Shown here piece after piece: positions 16,602-24,391 of a DNA stretch of 64,000 bases. The first letter of the stretch is position 1. Each line of letters opens with the position of its first letter. The stretch comes from Cupidesulfovibrio sp000226255 (GTDB lineage Bacteria > Desulfobacterota > Desulfovibrionia > Desulfovibrionales > Desulfovibrionaceae). The notes beneath the pieces are model-generated. The model was not told where the DNA came from and ran no database searches. It saw only the letters and a program-made list of their open reading frames with translations. Both the position numbers and the translations under genes were made by a program. The stretch covers positions 1,426,001 through 1,490,000 of the forward strand of contig NZ_AP036014.1 in the NCBI RefSeq assembly GCF_003402415.2, in the 5' to 3' direction.

Positions 16602-16892
16602 CTATTCCTTGGGACGCTCCATGACCCGCACGAAGGCGTTGCGCACGGCCTCGACGATCTGGTCGTCGCGCACCGGGTCGCGCAGCACGATGGTGCCGGT
16701 CTGGGCGTAGCGCGGGGCCAGGTTGTTCAGCGCCAGCGCGTAGATGTCCTGAATGTCCTTGGGGTCGGGGGTGTACACGGGGGGTTCGCGCAGCACCTGC
16801 TCGATGGCCTTGATGACCCGCAGTTCGTTGCGGTTGCGGACGTCGGTCAGGTCGATGTCGCCGATGCGGTACTTCTCGCGTCTGGACGGCAT
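16602..16892 (-). CDS. ComFB-family protein
   Basis: The 96-residue protein contains the ComFB core: DIYALALNNLAPRYAQTGT near residues 48-66 followed by an acidic helix and VRNAFVRVMERP. ComFB was named from the Bacillus late competence operon; related proteins have been reported to bind cyclic dinucleotides, so a signalling role is possible but inferred. The start ATG at 16892 has AGGAGG seven bases upstream. It lies between nfnB (293 bases upstream) and the PHP phosphatase (58 bases downstream). Confidence 0.8.
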   Translation of the reverse strand: MPSRREKYRIGDIDLTDVRNRNELRVIKAIEQVLREPPVYTPDPKDIQDIYALALNNLAPRYAQTGTIVLRDPVRDDQIVEAVRNAFVRVMERPKE

Positions 16893-17046
16893 GTGCGGGC
16901 CTCCTGCGGTTGCCGGGCGCTCCGGTTGGTGTGGATGTCGTCGGCTGCGGAGGAGCGGCCCCCCGCCATGCTGCGGCAAGTGCCGCTTCAAAAAGCATAG
17001 CAACGGCGCGGGCCGGTCGCAAGCCCGCGCCGCGCGAAGGCGGCAC

Positions 17047-17091
17047 GTGAAACCGCCGCCCCTCCGGCCCGTGCGGGCGGATGGGCGGCGG
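17047..17091 (-). terminator. Probable terminator of the nfn unit
   Basis: CCGCCGCCC at 17053-17061 pairs with GGGCGGCGG at 17083-17091; on the minus strand the stem is followed by GTTTCAC. The loop is large and GC-rich, so the call is moderate. Confidence 0.5.
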
Positions 17092-17185
17092 CATGACGTC
17101 GACAAAGGAACGGCGGACAGATGGCAGGCAGCCCGCACAGTCCAGGCTGCCCGGCGCGATCGGCCGTCCGTTCGGGTTTGCGGGC

Positions 17186-18631
17186 TTACGCGCCGCCTTG
17201 CAGACGGCGGCGGATTTCCTTGGCCGCCCTGCGGCCCGCGCCCATGGCCAGGATGACCGTGGCCGCGCCGGTGACGATGTCGCCCCCGGCGAACACGTTG
17301 GGCATGGAGGTTTCGCCGGTTTCCTCGTCCACCTCGATGTAGCCGCGCCTGTTCAGCTTCAGTTGCGGCGTGGCTTCCAGCAGGATGGGATTGGGCCGGG
17401 TGCCCACGGCGATGACGGCGAGGTCGGTGGGCAACTCGTAGGTGTCGCCCTCCACCGGCACGGGGCTGCGGCGGCCAGAGGCGTCCGGCTCGCCAAGCTG
17501 CATGCGCTGCAGGGTGACGCCGGTCAGGCGGCCCATCTCGTCGCCGTGGAAGGCCACGGGGTTGGCCAGCAGTTCCAGGATCACGCCTTCTTCCTCGGCG
17601 TGTTCCAGTTCCTCGTGCCGGGCGGGCAGTTCGTCGCGGGTGCGGCGGTAGACGATGCGCACCGATTCCGCGCCCAGGCGCAGCGCGGTGCGCGCCGCGT
17701 CCATGGCCACGTTGCCGCCGCCGTACACCGTCACGTTGCGGCCCTGGTAGACCGGGGTGTCGTAGTCCGGAAAGGCGTAGGCCCGGCCAAGGTTGACGCG
17801 GGTAAGGTATTCGTTGGCGGAAAACACCCCGGTCAGGTTCTCGCCGGGAATGCCGAGAAAGCGTGGCAGCCCCGCGCCCACGCCGACGAACACGGCGCGG
17901 TAGCCTTCCGCGAACAGGTCGTCCACCGAGAAGGTGCGGCCGCCCACCCAGTTGGTGACGAAATCCACCTCCTGGGTGCGCAGGGCCTGCACTTCCTTTT
18001 CCACGATGGCCGACTTGGGCAGGCGGAATTCGGGAATGCCGTACACCAGCACCCCGCCCACCTCGTGCAGGGCCTCGAACACGGTCACCTTGATCCCTCG
18101 CGAGGAAAGGTACCCCGCCACGGTAAGGCTGGCCGGGCCGCTGCCGATGCAGGCCACGCGCAGTTCCGGGTCCACCGCCGGGCAGGTGAGCTTGGCGGAA
18201 AGATGGTCGCAGGCGTCGAGGGCCATGTAGGTGTCGGCCACGTAGCGTTCCAGGCGGCCGATGGCCACGGGCTGGCCCTTGGCGTTCAGCACGCAGGCGC
18301 CCTCGCACTGGTTTTCCTGCGGGCACACCCGCCCGCACACGCCGGGCAGGCTGTTGGTGGACTTGATGGTGCGGTACGCGCCTTCCAGGTCGCCCTTGGC
18401 AAGCTGGCCGATGAAGTCCCTGATGGGCACTTCCACCGGGCAGCCCTTGACGCATTTGGGGTTCTTGCACTGCAGGCAGCGCAGGGCCTCTTCCGTGGCC
18501 ATCTGCTGCGTGTAGCCCAGGGCCACCTCTTCGAAGTTGCGGATGCGCTCCTTGGCGGGCTGGCAGGGCATGTCCACACGCGGGGCGATCTTCCGGCCCC
18601 CGGCGGGCTTGCGTTCGGCGGTGGCGGTCAT
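17186..18631 (-). CDS. nfnB: NADPH-side large subunit of NADH-dependent ferredoxin:NADP oxidoreductase (NfnB), GltD-like
   Basis: The 481-residue flavoprotein has an N-terminal region with Cys clusters (CLQCKNPKCVKGCP, residues 52-65, and CGRVCPQENQCEGAC near 98), then the FAD loop ACIGSGPASLTVAGYL, the NADPH loop VYGGGNVAMDAARTAL and the C-terminal FAD signature VFAGGDIVTGAATVILAMGAG. This is the glutamate-synthase small-subunit architecture. Placement four bases after nfnA identifies it as NfnB, which with NfnA runs flavin-based bifurcation between NADH, NADPH and ferredoxin. The start ATG at 18631 follows GGGAGAAG that overlaps the nfnA stop. Confidence 0.92.
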   Translation of the reverse strand: MTATAERKPAGGRKIAPRVDMPCQPAKERIRNFEEVALGYTQQMATEEALRCLQCKNPKCVKGCPVEVPIRDFIGQLAKGDLEGAYRTIKSTNSLPGVCGRVCPQENQCEGACVLNAKGQPVAIGRLERYVADTYMALDACDHLSAKLTCPAVDPELRVACIGSGPASLTVAGYLSSRGIKVTVFEALHEVGGVLVYGIPEFRLPKSAIVEKEVQALRTQEVDFVTNWVGGRTFSVDDLFAEGYRAVFVGVGAGLPRFLGIPGENLTGVFSANEYLTRVNLGRAYAFPDYDTPVYQGRNVTVYGGGNVAMDAARTALRLGAESVRIVYRRTRDELPARHEELEHAEEEGVILELLANPVAFHGDEMGRLTGVTLQRMQLGEPDASGRRSPVPVEGDTYELPTDLAVIAVGTRPNPILLEATPQLKLNRRGYIEVDEETGETSMPNVFAGGDIVTGAATVILAMGAGRRAAKEIRRRLQGGA

Positions 18632-18635
18632 GGTC

Positions 18636-19484
18636 TTACTTCTCCCCCGCGCAGGTACACTTGCAATGGTGGTCGTACGATGCCTTCTCTTGCGGCTTGA
18701 AGGCGGCAAGGCGCTGGCGCAGCTCGTTGAAGTCCACCTTGTGGCCGTCGAACTCGGGGCCGTCCACGCAGGCGAAGCGGGTTTCGCCGCCCACGCTCAC
18801 GCGGCACGCTCCGCACATGCCGATGCCGTCCACCATGATGGAGTTCAGGCTGACCGTGGTCTTCACGCCGAAGGGCTCGGTGGTCTTGGCCACCGCCGCC
18901 ATCATGGGCACGGGGCCCACGGCCACCACCTCGGACACGGTCTTGTCGGCTTCCAGCCGCTGGCGCAGCAGGTCCGTCACCAGGCCCTTGTGGCCGAAGC
19001 TGCCGTCGTCGGTGGACACCAGCACCTCGGGGCAGAAGGAGGAAAGTTCGTCGTAGAAGAGCAGCAGATCCTTGCTGCGCGCCCCGATGACGGCCACCAC
19101 GTGGTTGCCCGCCTTGTGGTGCCCCTTGGCGATGTGGTGCATGGCCGCGATGCCCGTGCCGCCGCCCACGCAGATGACCGTGCCCGCCTTTTCGATGTGG
19201 GTGGGCTTGCCCAGCGGGCCGCACAGGTCGAGGATGGAATCGCCCGCGTCCAGGGTTTCCAGCAGGGCCGTGGACTTGCCCATCACCAGATAGACGATGG
19301 TGATGGTGCCGCGTTCGGGATCGGCGTCGGCGATGGTGAGGGGAATGCGTTCACCCTTTTCGCAGACGCGCAGGATGACGAAGTTGCCCGGCTGCGCCTT
19401 TTTGGCGATGTGCGGCGCATCAATGACCAACTTGCTGGTCTGGCCGGGGATGAGGCGCTCTTTTTCCAGTATCTTGCAGGGCAT
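18636..19484 (-). CDS. nfnA: NADH-side small subunit NfnA, ferredoxin-NADP reductase-like
   Basis: The 282-residue protein resembles PyrK/sulfide dehydrogenase small subunits: an FAD beta-barrel domain with RIPLTIAD (about 46-53), an NAD domain with VGGGTGIAAMHHIAKGHH (about 107-124), and a C-terminal 2Fe-2S site with CGACRVSVGG and FACVDGPEFDG (about 225-243). With NfnB it forms an electron-bifurcating transhydrogenase supplying NADPH and balancing reduced ferredoxin, important in sulfate reducers. The ATG at 19484 has AGGAAGGAAG upstream. The C-terminal tail CKCTCAGEK is Cys-rich and just precedes nfnB. Confidence 0.92.
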   Translation of the reverse strand: MPCKILEKERLIPGQTSKLVIDAPHIAKKAQPGNFVILRVCEKGERIPLTIADADPERGTITIVYLVMGKSTALLETLDAGDSILDLCGPLGKPTHIEKAGTVICVGGGTGIAAMHHIAKGHHKAGNHVVAVIGARSKDLLLFYDELSSFCPEVLVSTDDGSFGHKGLVTDLLRQRLEADKTVSEVVAVGPVPMMAAVAKTTEPFGVKTTVSLNSIMVDGIGMCGACRVSVGGETRFACVDGPEFDGHKVDFNELRQRLAAFKPQEKASYDHHCKCTCAGEK

Positions 19485-19690
19485 GCGCGTGCTTCCTTCC
19501 TTGCGGGGATTGCTGTCTGCCGTGCCCGGACCGCTGCGATGAACTGGCGCGCAGGTGCGGCACTCGGGGTGTCAGCGGCGAACCGTGGCGAAAAACCGTG
19601 GTCGGCGCACCGGTATAAACCGGGCCAACCGGTTGAACGGCCAGCGACCTTCGTAAGTTCTGCGTCCACGCAATGCAAGAAAAATGCGGG

Positions 19691-19719
19691 TTGCGCGGGC
19701 GTGGAGAGATATGTAAATT
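19691..19719 (+). promoter_or_regulatory. Candidate promoter upstream of the octamer repeat
   Basis: TTGCGC at 19691-19696 and TAAATT at 19714-19719 are 17 bases apart in an AT-rich patch. Transcription would start near 19726 and run through the octamer repeat into the gene at 19855. Confidence 0.5.
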
Positions 19720-19763
19720 AATGTATCACGCCAGAGGCCGAAGGCGGCCCCCGCGAGCGGGGC

Positions 19764-19819
19764 GACCGTCCGACCGTCCGACCGTCCGACCGTCCGACCG
19801 TCCGACCGTCCGACCGTCC
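19764..19819. repeat. Seven perfect copies of the octamer GACCGTCC
   Basis: The 8-bp unit GACCGTCC is repeated seven times without error at 19764-19819. It lies between a candidate promoter and the ribosome-binding site of the gene at 19855, so it would sit in the 5' untranslated RNA. Repeat-number changes by slippage would alter leader length and folding. The remainder of the 19485-19854 gap shows nothing else. Confidence 0.95.
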
Positions 19820-19854
19820 GGCAGGCCCACGGCATGGCGGAGAGGGACCATTGC

Positions 19855-20313
19855 ATGGATATCGGCGACGCAACCTCTTCACGCGGCCTTGCCGCGTACA
19901 GCCGCGCACTGACCCGCGATGCGGGCGATGCGCTGGGGCTGCTTGCCGCGCGCCGCACGAAGACGGCCTTTTCCCTTGGGCCGCTGACGGTCAGCTACGA
20001 GACCGAAACCTCTCCCACCGCCGAGGACGCGGCCGTACAGGCCGCCGAATCGTTGCAGCGCATGCGGGCCTTCAATTTCGCCGACAGCCTGCAAACGCAG
20101 CAGTTGCTGGCGGAACTGGCCCCCGTCGACAGCACGCTGGAAGCCGCTGGCGTGACTGGCGCTCTCGGCGCGGACGGCAGCGCCGCCCAGGCCGCCCAGG
20201 CCTCTCTGACCGGAGAGGCCGCCCCCACGCGCACCCCGGCCGCCGGGGCGCGGGCCTACGCCCGCTCCGCCGCGCGCATCGACCGCGACCCCATGCTTCA
20301 GGCCGCCGTGTAG
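19855..20313 (+). CDS. Small unknown protein, Ala-rich
   Basis: The start ATG at 19855 follows GGAGAGGG; the product is 152 residues, begins MDIGDATSSRGLAAYSRAL, has a central helical segment (AAVQAAESLQRMRAFNFADS) and an Ala/Thr-rich C-terminal half. There is no signal peptide or membrane segment. I do not recognise the family. The codon pattern (strong G/C third position) and good ribosome-binding site support a real gene. It stands alone, opposite in direction to nfnA and convergent with the GH57 gene, with a shared hairpin at 20388. Confidence 0.65.
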   Translation: MDIGDATSSRGLAAYSRALTRDAGDALGLLAARRTKTAFSLGPLTVSYETETSPTAEDAAVQAAESLQRMRAFNFADSLQTQQLLAELAPVDSTLEAAGVTGALGADGSAAQAAQASLTGEAAPTRTPAAGARAYARSAARIDRDPMLQAAV

Positions 20314-20387
20314 GCGCAGCACCCGCAAGGGGCTTTTGTCGCACGGCCCCTCTTGAGCGATTGACATTCATTATCACTTGAGTGACA

Positions 20388-20421
20388 ACACCCCCGTAAC
20401 GTCATGGCGTTTCGGGGGTGT
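20388..20421. terminator. Bidirectional hairpin between convergent genes
   Basis: ACACCCCCG and CGGGGGTGT form a 9-bp stem extended by an inner AACG/CGTT helix around loop TCATGG. A short T-run follows on the plus strand. It separates the small unknown gene from the GH57 gene. Confidence 0.65.
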
Positions 20422-20441
20422 CGCCTTTCAGGCGGCTTGCT

Positions 20442-22853
20442 TCATATCCGGAAGCCCAACAGGGCGGCGCAGCGCCGGGCGTCTTCCGACGATGCGGGTC
20501 CGCCCGACGGGCCGCCCGTTTGCAGCAGTTCCCACATCCGGTTCTGTACGGTCCACCAGTCGAAATCGGGCGCGACCTCGCGGGCGCGCTGGATGGCGGC
20601 GCACAGTGCGGGCCAGTCGGTGGTTGATGCCCCCAGCAGGTCGAGCAGGTGGCGCTGCACCAGCAGATGCAGACCGCGCCGCTGCCGGGGAGATGCTTGC
20701 AGGCCGCGCAACAGGTCCAGCCCCTGCCGCCAGCGTGCTTCGCCGCCGGTGCGTTCGCCGGATGGATGCGAGGTCGGGGCGTCGGCCACCAGCGCCAGTC
20801 CCAGTTGCGGGGCAAGGTCGGCCCACAGGTGGCTGTCGGGCATGTCGTGCTGGGCTTCCTCCCACGGGTCCACCAGCCCGAGGGCGTGGCGGGCCAGCGC
20901 GGCGCGGCGGGGACCTTCACGGTGTTCCTCGCCGTGCAGCAGGGCCAGCAGCAGGGCCTGGCGGGCGTTCGTCGGCAGATCGGCCACGGACAGGGATGTT
21001 TCGGCGGCGTCCGCGTTCGAGGCGGGGCGCACCGCCACGCGAGAGGCGCGGGCGGGCGTGCCTGGTCCCGGCGGGATCCAGGCGAAGCGCACGGTGCGGC
21101 CTTCCGCCTCCAACGGCAGACGCAGGGCGGCCACGCCGGTGACGGTGTCGCCCGGATTTCCGGTGGTACCCGTGGCGGCGGCATTGGAATCCGGGGTCAC
21201 GTCCACCTCGGCTCCCGGCCAGGCGTGGGTGGCCGTCGCGCCCGGCGCGGGCAGACCGCTTTCGGCGCGCAGCCTCCACAGCGCCTGGAGCACCAGGCTG
21301 GTGTCCGTGCCCCGGCGGGGCAGCACGGTGCGGGCAAGGATGTCCGCCCCGGTGCCTTCCTCCGGCTTGTTGGAGGCGGCGCGGGCCAGGTGTTCCGCCA
21401 TGAGCGGCAGCAGGTCCGGCCCGCCGGTGGCGGTGCACAGGTCCACGGCGCGCAGGGCGAAGGTCATGGCGTTCACCGGCTCGATGCGCGAGATTTCGTC
21501 GAAGAACCAGGCGCAACTGGCAAAGGACGCCAGGCCCGCCTCCTGCATGGCCAGCAGCTTCCAGGCCGCGTCGGCCTGTCGCCCGGCGATGCCGGGAGCT
21601 AGATGGGCGGCGGCGAAGGCCTCGCGCGCGGCCGTGTCGCCCTGGCGGGCCAGCACCTGGCCGTAGTCCAGCAGCGCGGCCTTGGGGCTGCGGAACAATG
21701 CGGCCCCCGCGGCGGCGAAGTGGGCGTCCAGCCCCTGCTTCACCGCGTCCAGCCCCTGGCGCAAGGGGCCGCGCCAGCGCTGGTTCCAGCCGGGGTGGCC
21801 GCCGTCGGTGCAGCCGCAGTCGGAGCGCCAGCGCTCCACGCCGTGGGCGCAGCTCCACGACGAGGGCTCGTGGAGCCTCACGCGCATGCGCGGCGGGTTG
21901 CGACGCAGGAAGGCGGCGAAGTTGGTCAGGGCCACCCCGTCGCGCCCGGCGTAGCCCTGGGCCAGCACGTGGGCCAGGGCCATCTCGCCGAAGGTGAAGT
22001 GGTGGCCGTAGGTTTCGCCGTCGGTGCATACGGCCAGCAGCCGGTCGGCGGGGGCGCTTTCGCCTTCCCTGCCGCTGGGTGTCGCGGGCAGGTCGCGGGC
22101 CGCGTCGGCCAGCCTGCGCCAGAAGATTTCGCCGTCGCGCAAAAGTTGCTCGAACGCCACGGCCCGCGAGATGGGCCCGTTGTAGAAAAAGATGTCGATG
22201 TGGCGACCCGAGGGCAGTTCCGCCCGATAGGGCAGCCCGATGTCCAGCGTGCCCTCGTGCACCGGCTGCCAGGCCGCGTTTTCGGGGGCGATGCCGTCCA
22301 GCACGGCCACGGCCCGCGCCTGCCGGGGAGCCAGCACGGTGAAGGCGATGCCCGCCGCGGCCAGTGTTTCCAGGGTGGGCGTGTCCACGGCGGCTTCGGG
22401 CAACCACATGCCCTCGGGCGCGCGGCCGAACCGCGCGGCGAAGTCGGCCACGGCCCAGGCCGTTTCCACCTCGCGGTCCAGCGGGGTGGCCAGGGGCATG
22501 ATGACGTGGTGGTAAACCTGGGCCATGGCGTTGCCGTTGCCCCAGCGCGCCGCGCTTACCCGGTCGCCTTCCACCATGCGGCGCAGGGTTTCGGGGGCGT
22601 GGCGGTCCATCCAGCGCAGCAGGGTTGGCCCGGCGTTGAAGCTGGTCCATTCGTAGCAGTTCAGGATGTCGCCGATGCGCCCCTCGCGGTCCAGCCTGCG
22701 CGCCCAGCCCAGCGGGGCGTAGCTTTCCCGCAGGATGCGGGTGTTCCAGTCGGGGGCGGGGGCGGCGCTGGGCTCTGGCAAAATATCATCCAGCCACGGA
22801 TCCTCGCGTGGCGGCTGGTAGAAATGGCCGTGGATGCACAGGCTGCGGGGCAT
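20442..22853 (-). CDS. Glycoside hydrolase family 57 protein with DUF3536-type C-terminus
   Basis: The 803-residue protein opens with the GH57 motif IHGHFYQPPREDPWLD (residues 7-22), followed by YEWTSFNAGPTLL near 68, MWLPEAAVD near 148 and TDGETYGHHFTFGE near 280. GH57 enzymes act on alpha-glucans by a retaining mechanism; members with this long C-terminal part are common near glycogen metabolism. The exact substrate is unknown. The start ATG at 22853 has AGGAGG six bases upstream. No signal peptide is seen, so a cytoplasmic role in glycogen turnover is likely. It is divergent from a TPR protein. Confidence 0.85.
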   Translation of the reverse strand: MPRSLCIHGHFYQPPREDPWLDDILPEPSAAPAPDWNTRILRESYAPLGWARRLDREGRIGDILNCYEWTSFNAGPTLLRWMDRHAPETLRRMVEGDRVSAARWGNGNAMAQVYHHVIMPLATPLDREVETAWAVADFAARFGRAPEGMWLPEAAVDTPTLETLAAAGIAFTVLAPRQARAVAVLDGIAPENAAWQPVHEGTLDIGLPYRAELPSGRHIDIFFYNGPISRAVAFEQLLRDGEIFWRRLADAARDLPATPSGREGESAPADRLLAVCTDGETYGHHFTFGEMALAHVLAQGYAGRDGVALTNFAAFLRRNPPRMRVRLHEPSSWSCAHGVERWRSDCGCTDGGHPGWNQRWRGPLRQGLDAVKQGLDAHFAAAGAALFRSPKAALLDYGQVLARQGDTAAREAFAAAHLAPGIAGRQADAAWKLLAMQEAGLASFASCAWFFDEISRIEPVNAMTFALRAVDLCTATGGPDLLPLMAEHLARAASNKPEEGTGADILARTVLPRRGTDTSLVLQALWRLRAESGLPAPGATATHAWPGAEVDVTPDSNAAATGTTGNPGDTVTGVAALRLPLEAEGRTVRFAWIPPGPGTPARASRVAVRPASNADAAETSLSVADLPTNARQALLLALLHGEEHREGPRRAALARHALGLVDPWEEAQHDMPDSHLWADLAPQLGLALVADAPTSHPSGERTGGEARWRQGLDLLRGLQASPRQRRGLHLLVQRHLLDLLGASTTDWPALCAAIQRAREVAPDFDWWTVQNRMWELLQTGGPSGGPASSEDARRCAALLGFRI

Positions 22854-23048
22854 GGCGACCTCCTCTTTTCCAGCAGGATATACCGGTTGGACGAACGGGG
22901 AAAGGGCACCCCACCCGACGATGGGGGCACAAGCAGGGTTTACGGGGGGCAAATGCGAGGCTATCATCACAACGTACTTGGTCGAGGGTCCGTCCCACGG
23001 GGGTCCGTCGTGCATGGCGATGCCGAAATAGCAAAGAATTTCCCTGTG

Positions 23049-23873
23049 ATGGGTGAAAAGCCCATGCGCGGGGTCTTTTCCACGACTGCCGACATGAAGA
23101 TCGGCTTCGGCGGGACGCGGCGCACCGTGCAGCAGAACGTGATGATCTACGTCGTCCGGCGCGACGACGGCAGTTACGACTCGCAGGTGCTGAACGACAA
23201 CTTCGTGCCCACCGGCGATCCGGACATCATCACCTACGAGGACCTGCTCCTCGACTACATTCCCGAACCCGCCATCTACCACGAAAAGGTCTATCCGGCC
23301 ATGCGCGAGCTGGCCGGGCACATCGCGCGCGGCGAACGCCATCGCGAACGCGGCGAGACCTGGAGCGCCGAGTTCGAGTTCCAGAACGCCCTGGCCATCG
23401 ACGAGCAGAACGTGCGCGCCACCTTCGGCCTGGGGCTGACCTACCTTGCCCGCGAAGACCTGGACAAGGCGCGCGAGGTGTTCCAGCGGCTCATTGCCCT
23501 GCCCGGCGCGTTCGACCCGCGCCACAAGCACATGTTCAACGATTTCGGCATCAAGCTGCGCAAGAGCGGCATGTTTGGCGAGGCGTTGCGCTTCTACGCC
23601 CGGGCCGCCCAACTGGCGCCCAAGGACGACCACCTGCTGTACAACATCGCCCGCACCCTGTTCGAGTCTGGCGACTACGAGAAGGCCAACGGCTTTCTGT
23701 GCCGGGCCCTGACCCTGAACCCCCGGCTGGAGGAAGGGCAGCAGTTGCGCGCCGTCATCGCCGTGCGCAAGGGCCGCGAGGTGGGGCACCCCATGGACAT
23801 GCCGCAGGAACTCTTGCTGAACGACCCGTGCGATTTGCCGGAGGCGTTGGCCGACACGGTGGAAAGCTACTAG
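23049..23873 (+). CDS. TPR-repeat protein
   Basis: The 274-residue protein has an N-terminal region (TRRTVQQNVMIYVVRRDDG, about 20-38) and at least three tetratricopeptide repeats between about 95 and 235 (for example WSAEFEFQNALAIDEQNVRA, and FGEALRFYARAAQLAPKDDH). Such domains mediate protein contacts; no partner is evident. The start is uncertain: ATG 23049, GTG 23046 or ATG 23064 are all possible and none has a strong ribosome-binding site; ATG 23064 would use GGGTGAAAAG. The 195-base gap to the divergent GH57 gene holds their promoters. Confidence 0.75.
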   Translation: MGEKPMRGVFSTTADMKIGFGGTRRTVQQNVMIYVVRRDDGSYDSQVLNDNFVPTGDPDIITYEDLLLDYIPEPAIYHEKVYPAMRELAGHIARGERHRERGETWSAEFEFQNALAIDEQNVRATFGLGLTYLAREDLDKAREVFQRLIALPGAFDPRHKHMFNDFGIKLRKSGMFGEALRFYARAAQLAPKDDHLLYNIARTLFESGDYEKANGFLCRALTLNPRLEEGQQLRAVIAVRKGREVGHPMDMPQELLLNDPCDLPEALADTVESY

Positions 23874-23901
23874 CCGCAAGGGCCTTTTTGCCCTCTGTCT
23901 T

Positions 23902-23961
23902 CCGACCCGAAGGACGAGAAGCGTGCCCGTCAGGCGAGCTTGCGAGCCCTGCGGGCATCGT
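23902..23961. repeat. Diverged single copy of the 69-bp repeat, inverted
   Basis: This 60-base stretch matches the reverse complement of the 15481-15687 unit over its length, including CCGACCCG, GAAGCGTGCCCGT and GGCGAGCTTGCGAGCC, with about nine differences. The stem near GCCCG...CGGGC is retained. It begins 28 bases after the TPR gene stop. Confidence 0.8.
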
Positions 23962-24119
23962 GCCCAGAGCGGTCAGAACGCGTTTTCATTCCGGTCACGC
24001 ACGAAAGAAAGTGCGCTCCCTCCATAAAAAAGCATTCTTCCTCGGCAGAGAGCAAAAATTCTCCTTGCAGCCAGCGCGTGGATACGCGTTCGCAGTGTGC
24101 GGACACCTCCTCATATCAC

Positions 24120-24151
24120 GGGGCGGCGTTTGAAGGAACGCCGCCCCTTTT
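24120..24151 (+). terminator. Strong Rho-independent terminator in the 23874-24391 gap
   Basis: GGGGCGGCGTT and AACGCCGCCCC form a perfect 11-bp stem with loop TGAAGG, followed by TTTT. It lies about 250 bases after the TPR gene stop, further than usual, so it may end a long 3' untranslated region or a separate small RNA. The rest of this gap up to 24391 shows no gene. Confidence 0.8.
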
Positions 24152-24391
24152 CATTCAGGCGAAGGCGACAGAGAATCCGGTGCCAAGCCTGACACGGCGC
24201 GCCCGAATTCACGGCGGCATGCACGGTGGCCAGAAGGGTACCGTCCGGCCCGCCAGTTCGCCAGCAGCACCAGCGGCCCATCCATCCTGAATGCGCGGGC
24301 TGGGCGTCAGCGCCCCCAGCATCGCAAAGATGCCCGGCGCCAGCCGCGCGTGCCTCTTCCGACTCCCTCCGGTTCCATCTGGCCCATATGA

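Noticed and set aside
18537..19721. Plus-strand frame opposite nfnA
   Set aside because: The minus-strand frame carries clear NfnA motifs; the plus frame is a shadow rich in His and Gly.
20363..20377. Fur-box-like TGATAATGAATGTCA (minus strand)
   Set aside because: It lies between the ends of two convergent genes with no promoter or gene start nearby, so regulation is unlikely and the match is only partial.
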